A stretch of DNA of 64,000 nucleotides from contig JAOQAG010000029.1 of NCBI GenBank assembly GCA_025963715.1, forward strand, positions 1-64,000, given 5' to 3'. Under the pieces are notes generated by a model, which made no database searches, was not told the origin of the DNA, and saw only the letters and a program-made list of their open reading frames with translations. Positions 60,118 to 64,000 of this stretch are shown here, in pieces. A program made the position numbers and the translations under genes. The stretch's first letter is position 1; each line of letters begins with the position of its first letter. This stretch comes from Bacteroidota bacterium (GTDB lineage: Bacteria; Bacteroidota; Bacteroidia; 2-12-FULL-35-15).

Positions 60118-60792
60118 ATGTTTGATAACAACGAGTTTAGAAAATACGCTGTAAAGCACAAAGGGATCAGTGGAAACACATTTGATTCGTACACAAAACA
60201 TAATATTTCGAACGTTACGCCCTACATTATTGAGGAGCGCCAGTTGAATGTTGCCCAGATGGACGTGTTCTCGCGTTTGATGATGGACCGGATCATTTTC
60301 CTGGGAACAGGAATTGACGACCAGGTGGCAAACATTATCCAGGCGCAGCTGTTGTTTTTGCAATCGGTAGATGCTAAAAAAGACATCCAGATCTATTTGA
60401 ATTCTCCGGGTGGTTCTGTGTATGCAGGTTTGGGAATCTATGATACCATGCAATACATTACTCCCGATGTAGCTACAATCTGTACAGGGATGGCTGCTTC
60501 GATGGGTGCTGTGTTGATGTGTGCCGGTGCAAAAGGCAAACGTGCAGCGTTGAAACATGCACGTGTGATGATCCACCAGCCTTTGGGCGGTGCGGAAGGA
60601 CAAGCATCCGATATCGAGATTACTGCGCGTGAAATTCAGAAATTGAAAAAAGAATTGTATGACATTATTGCGACGCACAGCGGCCAGACGTATGAAAAAG
60701 TATGGGCTGACAGTGACCGCGATTACTGGATGACATCCGAAGAAGCGAAAGCTTACGGTATGGTGGATGAGATTTTATTAAGAACAAAATAA
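60118..60792 (+). CDS. clpP: ATP-dependent Clp protease proteolytic subunit
   Basis: The 224-residue serine protease has IYLNSPGGSVYAG, catalytic Ser in GMAASMGA, catalytic His in MIHQPLGG and Asp in the DRDYWM region. The Q-E-R-x-L-N-like opening EERQLNVAQMDVFSRLMMDRI and a short N-terminal extension are typical of Bacteroidota. It degrades unfolded or tagged proteins with ClpX encoded next to it. Confidence 0.97.
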   Translation: MFDNNEFRKYAVKHKGISGNTFDSYTKHNISNVTPYIIEERQLNVAQMDVFSRLMMDRIIFLGTGIDDQVANIIQAQLLFLQSVDAKKDIQIYLNSPGGSVYAGLGIYDTMQYITPDVATICTGMAASMGAVLMCAGAKGKRAALKHARVMIHQPLGGAEGQASDIEITAREIQKLKKELYDIIATHSGQTYEKVWADSDRDYWMTSEEAKAYGMVDEILLRTK

Positions 60793-60822
60793 TAAAAGAA
60801 CAGCATCATTGAAGTAATTTAA

Positions 60823-60893
60823 CCAGAGATCTGTTGGGATGGAAGAATTGTAAATAAGAACAATTTACCGTTCCGGCGGATCTCTGGCTTTTT
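60823..60893 (+). terminator. Hairpin between clpP and clpX
   Basis: CCAGAGATC (60823-60831) pairs with GATCTCTGG (60879-60887), followed by CTTTTTT. The stem is long and the loop large (47 nt). It would partly or fully end the clpP transcript, giving clpX its own promoter or attenuated read-through. Confidence 0.75.
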
Positions 60894-60924
60894 TAATGAA
60901 GTTGTTTTTAATTGAAAGCAGAAA

Positions 60925-62175
60925 ATGGCAAAAGAAGAAAAAGAAATTAAATGTTCGTTTTGCGGACGCACAAAAAAAGATTCCGAGATCCTGATCGCGG
61001 GAATTACAGGGCATATCTGTAACCATTGTGTGACGCAGGCGCAAACGATTGTGCGTGATGAGATCAGCCAGCGTTCGAATGCATCTGTATTTACAAATTT
61101 ACAGTTGTTAAAACCGATTGAAATTAAAAATCACCTGGATGAATACATTATCGGGCAGGATGAAGCAAAAAAAACATTGTCGGTTGCCGTTTATAATCAC
61201 TATAAACGATTGATGCAGACACAAAATAAAACAACAACAAAGGATGAGATCGAGATCGAGAAATCGAATGTGATCATGGTGGGAGAAACCGGAACGGGTA
61301 AAACCCTGATGGCACGGACGATTGCGAAGATCCTGAATGTTCCGTTTTGTATTGCCGATGCTACCGTTTTAACGGAAGCGGGTTATGTGGGCGAAGATGT
61401 GGAAAGTATTTTATCGCGTTTGCTGCAGGCTGCAGATTTTGATGTGACTGCCGCTGAGCGCGGAATTGTTTTTATTGATGAGATCGATAAAATAGCACGC
61501 AAAAGTGACAATCCTTCGATCACGCGCGATGTGTCGGGAGAAGGCGTACAACAAGGCTTGCTGAAGCTGTTGGAAGGTTCGGTTGTTGGTGTTCCGCCAC
61601 AAGGCGGACGAAAACATCCGGAGCAAAAACTGGTGCAGGTGAATACAAAAAATATTTTATTTATTTGTGGTGGTGCGTTCGACGGAGTGGTAAGACACAT
61701 CGGGAACCGCTTGAATACACAGGCGATCGGTTACGGATTGAATAAAGATACGGAAGCACTGGACAAAGAAAATCTGTTGCAGTATGTTTCGCCGCAGGAT
61801 TTGAAATCATTTGGGTTGATCCCGGAATTGATCGGACGTTTACCGGTATTAACGTATTTGAATCCCCTGGATGCAGATACATTGCGCCGGATCCTGAGCG
61901 AGCCGAAAAATGCACTGATCAAACAATACACGTATTTATTTGAAATGGATGGTGTGAAAATTACGTTTGAAAAAGGTGTGCTGGACCTGATCGTGGAAAA
62001 AGCGCTGGAATTTAAACTGGGTGCACGTGGATTGCGTTCGATCTGTGAAGCGATCATGACGGACCTGATGTTTGAAACGCCTTCGGACAGCGCAACAAAA
62101 TCGGTAAATGTGACGTTGCGTTATGCAAAAGATAAATTAAAAAAATCGACGCTGAATAAATTGAAAGTCGCGTAA
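60925..62175 (+). CDS. clpX: ATP-dependent Clp protease ATP-binding subunit
   Basis: The 416-residue AAA+ unfoldase has the N-terminal zinc finger (CSFCGR ... CNHC), Walker A GETGTGKT, Walker [10 protein letters not shown], the pore loop [10 protein letters not shown] and RGLRSI. It feeds proteins to ClpP. Length and motifs are standard. A strong terminator follows. Confidence 0.98.
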   Translation: MAKEEKEIKCSFCGRTKKDSEILIAGITGHICNHCVTQAQTIVRDEISQRSNASVFTNLQLLKPIEIKNHLDEYIIGQDEAKKTLSVAVYNHYKRLMQTQNKTTTKDEIEIEKSNVIMVGETGTGKTLMARTIAKILNVPFCIADATVLTEAGYVGEDVESILSRLLQAADFDVTAAERGIVFIDEIDKIARKSDNPSITRDVSGEGVQQGLLKLLEGSVVGVPPQGGRKHPEQKLVQVNTKNILFICGGAFDGVVRHIGNRLNTQAIGYGLNKDTEALDKENLLQYVSPQDLKSFGLIPELIGRLPVLTYLNPLDADTLRRILSEPKNALIKQYTYLFEMDGVKITFEKGVLDLIVEKALEFKLGARGLRSICEAIMTDLMFETPSDSATKSVNVTLRYAKDKLKKSTLNKLKVA

Positions 62176-62195
62176 GATTATTAAAATTGATAAAT

Positions 62196-62231
62196 AAAAA
62201 GCGCTCACAATAATTTGTGAGCGCTTTTTTT
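62196..62231 (+). terminator. clpX terminator
   Basis: AAAAAGCGCTCACAA (62196-62210) pairs with TTGTGAGCGCTTTTTT (62215-62230) around TAAT. Confidence 0.92.
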
Positions 62232-62244
62232 ATGCGATTTAATA

Positions 62245-62325
62245 TGGCAAAGAACACATAAGGCTAAGCCTGAGCTAAGCAATAGCACTCAGAGCTTATG
62301 TTTTCTTTGTGCCTTATGTGGTTTA
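62245..62325. repeat. Dispersed repeat with 10-bp inverted arms
   Basis: CACATAAGGC (62255-62264) and GCCTTATGTG (62311-62320) are inverted. The right part (62295-62322) is a second copy of the sequence at 230-258. Non-coding. Confidence 0.65.
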
Positions 62326-62370
62326 AATTTTTTTGTGGTACAACGTTACCGATGGTCATTTTATCACGAT

Positions 62371-62477
62371 GGCGCGAGTGTCCCACTCGTGCCAAATTAT
62401 TCAAGGGCGTCCCGCCCTTATATTTTACAATGGCAAGATGCCATAAAATAAAATGGCACGAGTGGGACACTCGCGCC
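62371..62477. repeat. 24-bp inverted repeat with nested hairpins
   Basis: Arms 62371-62394 and 62454-62477 (with GCGAGTGTCCCACTCGTGCC) are exact reverse complements. Inside are AAGGGCG/CGCCCTT (62403-62419) and TGGCA/TGCCA (62431-62443). A partial extra copy (GACACTCGCGCCTG) follows at 62485. It fills the gap between clpX and the ClC gene. Confidence 0.88.
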
Positions 62478-62512
62478 TGCTAGAGACACTCGCGCCTGTG
62501 AAATTTTTAATG

Positions 62513-64000
62513 CTACTTTATGATCCGGTTCATTAGCTTTTGCCCGCGAACAACAATTTTTAAGCGGTTTCTTTTTATTGAAATGTTGGGATTGTTTTTT
62601 GTATGTTCATCCATATTGTATTTATACGCAGCAATAAGATCTTTGTAAGATAACACACCGATCACATTGTTTTTATCTTCTTTGGAAACAACAGGAAGTA
62701 CATCTGTGTTTTCTTCTGCCATTAGTTCAACTGCTTTCCGTAAGCTGGAATCAACCGCAATTGTAGAGTGTTTGGATTTAATTAATGTGCCTATTGAATC
62801 GTTAACCTCGTTATGGCCAAACACATCCAGCGAATTAATGATTCCCTGGAATTCGTTTTCAGCATTCACAACAATAAAATAATTTTCAGGATATTCTTTT
62901 TCATTTGCAAACCACTCTTTTACTTCCCGGATGTTATTATCATTACTTAATACTAATCGGTTTTCTTTTATTACTTCTCCAACGGTGATCTTTTCAAGTA
63001 CATCTGCCTCATAAGAATGCGGTGTTTTTACGCCCCGTCTGGCGATCTTTTCTGTCATGATGGTGTTTTTCATTAAAAGAAAAGAAACAAAATAAGAAAT
63101 GGTGCAGGCTGTTAATAGCGGTAACAGGGCATTTGCCTGGGAAGTAGTTTCCAATGCAAAAATAATGGAAGTGAGCAGTGCGCGCGATGCACCTGCAAAC
63201 ATCGCAGACATGCCTATCAGCGCAGCAAGTGGAAGCGTGATGCCGCATGCCGGGTAAAATGAAATGATAAAGCTGCCGAGCAGCGCGCCGGATGCACCGC
63301 CGATCGTAAGCAGGGGAGCCAGTGTTCCGCCGGATGTTCCGCTTCCAAGCGCTACCGCCCATGAAACAAATTTTAATAAGCACAATGATAAGATCAATTG
63401 CATCGGCATGCTGCCGGAAAGTACATCCGTAATATTATCATAACCGACACCAAGGGTGCGCGGGGCAAAATAACCGACAGTGCCTACTATCAATCCGCCA
63501 AGAGCCGGGTACCACATCCAGTGAATGGGGATCTTTTCAAAATTATCTTCGATCAGGTAAACTATTTTTGTGACAAGTACAGCAAGGATCCCGATTGCTA
63601 ACCCGATCAGGGCATACATCAGGATAGCAGTATTGCCGGGTGTTTCCACAAATGAAGCCATTGCAAAAACGGGTTCGGAAGAAAATAATAAATGATGCCC
63701 TGCAGCGCCGGTGATGCAGGCGATGGCTACAGGAAGAATAGAACGGGGTGAAAATTCAAAAAGTAATAATTCGATCGCTAAAAAAATGGCAGCGATCGGG
63801 CTGCCGAAAATAGCAGACATTCCGGCGGTTGCACCTGCTGCCAATAAAATTTTCCGTTCGTTGTGCGAGATCTTTAATAACTGACCGATCGTAGAGCCGA
63901 GCGCTCCCCCGGTTGCGATGATGGGGCCTTCCGCTCCGAATGGCCCGCCGGTTCCAATGGAGATGGCAGCTGATAATGGTTTTAAATAGGTGATCGAAGG
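62513..64000 (-). CDS. ClC-family chloride transporter with two CBS domains (cut by the window edge)
   Basis: The frame stays open to the last base of the window, so the N-terminus is missing; 495 residues are visible. The ClC signature GTGGPFGAEGP (with the gating Glu) lies in the first 30 visible residues, and AAGATAGMSAIFGSPIAAI and GSGTSGGTLAPLL follow. Two CBS domains (about 330-455) end the protein and probably sense adenine nucleotides. The internal stretch AIFLAIELLLFEF has one Glu where many H+/Cl- exchangers have two. It moves chloride across the inner membrane. Confidence 0.93.
   Translation of the reverse strand, partial: PSITYLKPLSAAISIGTGGPFGAEGPIIATGGALGSTIGQLLKISHNERKILLAAGATAGMSAIFGSPIAAIFLAIELLLFEFSPRSILPVAIACITGAAGHHLLFSSEPVFAMASFVETPGNTAILMYALIGLAIGILAVLVTKIVYLIEDNFEKIPIHWMWYPALGGLIVGTVGYFAPRTLGVGYDNITDVLSGSMPMQLILSLCLLKFVSWAVALGSGTSGGTLAPLLTIGGASGALLGSFIISFYPACGITLPLAALIGMSAMFAGASRALLTSIIFALETTSQANALLPLLTACTISYFVSFLLMKNTIMTEKIARRGVKTPHSYEADVLEKITVGEVIKENRLVLSNDNNIREVKEWFANEKEYPENYFIVVNAENEFQGIINSLDVFGHNEVNDSIGTLIKSKHSTIAVDSSLRKAVELMAEENTDVLPVVSKEDKNNVIGVLSYKDLIAAYKYNMDEHTKNNPNISIKRNRLKIVVRGQKLMNRIIK

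Overview
The window is chromosomal DNA from a Bacteroidota bacterium, probably outside Bacteroides/Prevotella; I cannot fix the genus. Several things point to this. There are TonB-dependent receptors with N-terminal carboxypeptidase-regulatory-like domains, a PorV/PorQ-type outer-membrane protein beside a giant secreted protein with a T9SS-like C-terminus, and paired DUF3857 proteins. There is also a bacterial GGGPS-like enzyme, a DUF3127 protein, promoters of the TTTG / TAnnTTTG type, and few clear Shine-Dalgarno sequences.

Left chromosomal part (1-31130). On the minus strand lie two DUF3857 envelope proteins, a TonB receptor controlled by a TPP riboswitch (6998-7089), a PnuC-type vitamin transporter overlapping a NadR-like kinase, a TenI/ThiE-like protein and a GGGPS-like enzyme. 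On the plus strand follow a WG-repeat protein and ahcY. Next come an 86-bp triple tandem repeat, a Rieske-like lipoprotein and a small basic secreted protein. A 9-kb block encodes a TonB receptor, a 1401-residue secreted protein and a PorV-like protein. After it come greA, a HIT protein, ruvC, a flippase-like membrane protein, a glycosyltransferase, a DppC-type permease, a GNAT acetyltransferase, DUF3127 and a flavin reductase.

Integrated island (31190-57115, about 25.9 kb). A tyrosine integrase has inserted the element into the 3' end of tRNA-Leu(UAG). A 25-bp perfect direct repeat of the tRNA 3' end marks both ends. Paired GGAGTAAGG-like arm sites lie at nearly equal distance (about 72 bp) inside each end. 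The cargo is mostly defence or conflict related. (i) An operon of four small paralogous proteins of unknown function is interrupted by a DUF2130 PD-(D/E)XK-like protein and diverges from an XRE regulator. (ii) A plus-strand block holds a HEPN-motif protein, an MNT-HEPN fusion, an RNA-polymerase-alpha-CTD-like protein, a degenerate resolvase-like protein, a zinc-finger protein and an unknown protein. (iii) A tight seven-gene minus-strand operon starts with a short type II-like CBASS (CD-NTase, E2-like protein, 4-TM effector) and continues into four accessory genes. (iv) A second, divergent nucleotidyltransferase follows. (v) Next is an AAA ATPase / AHH-nuclease toxin / immunity set resembling an orphan contractile-injection-system cargo. 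(vi) Last is an XRE regulator, a small protein and a PIN-like nuclease.

Right chromosomal part (57116-64000). Here lie a mobile-mystery-protein A/B (HTH/Fic) pair, tRNA-Leu(CAG), the conserved tig-clpP-clpX proteostasis cluster, a repeat-rich gap, and a ClC chloride transporter cut by the window edge.

The best candidates for undescribed biology are the four-paralogue/DUF2130 operon, the extended CBASS operon, and the attachment-site architecture, whose inferred attP core is a perfect palindrome around the tRNA T-loop.
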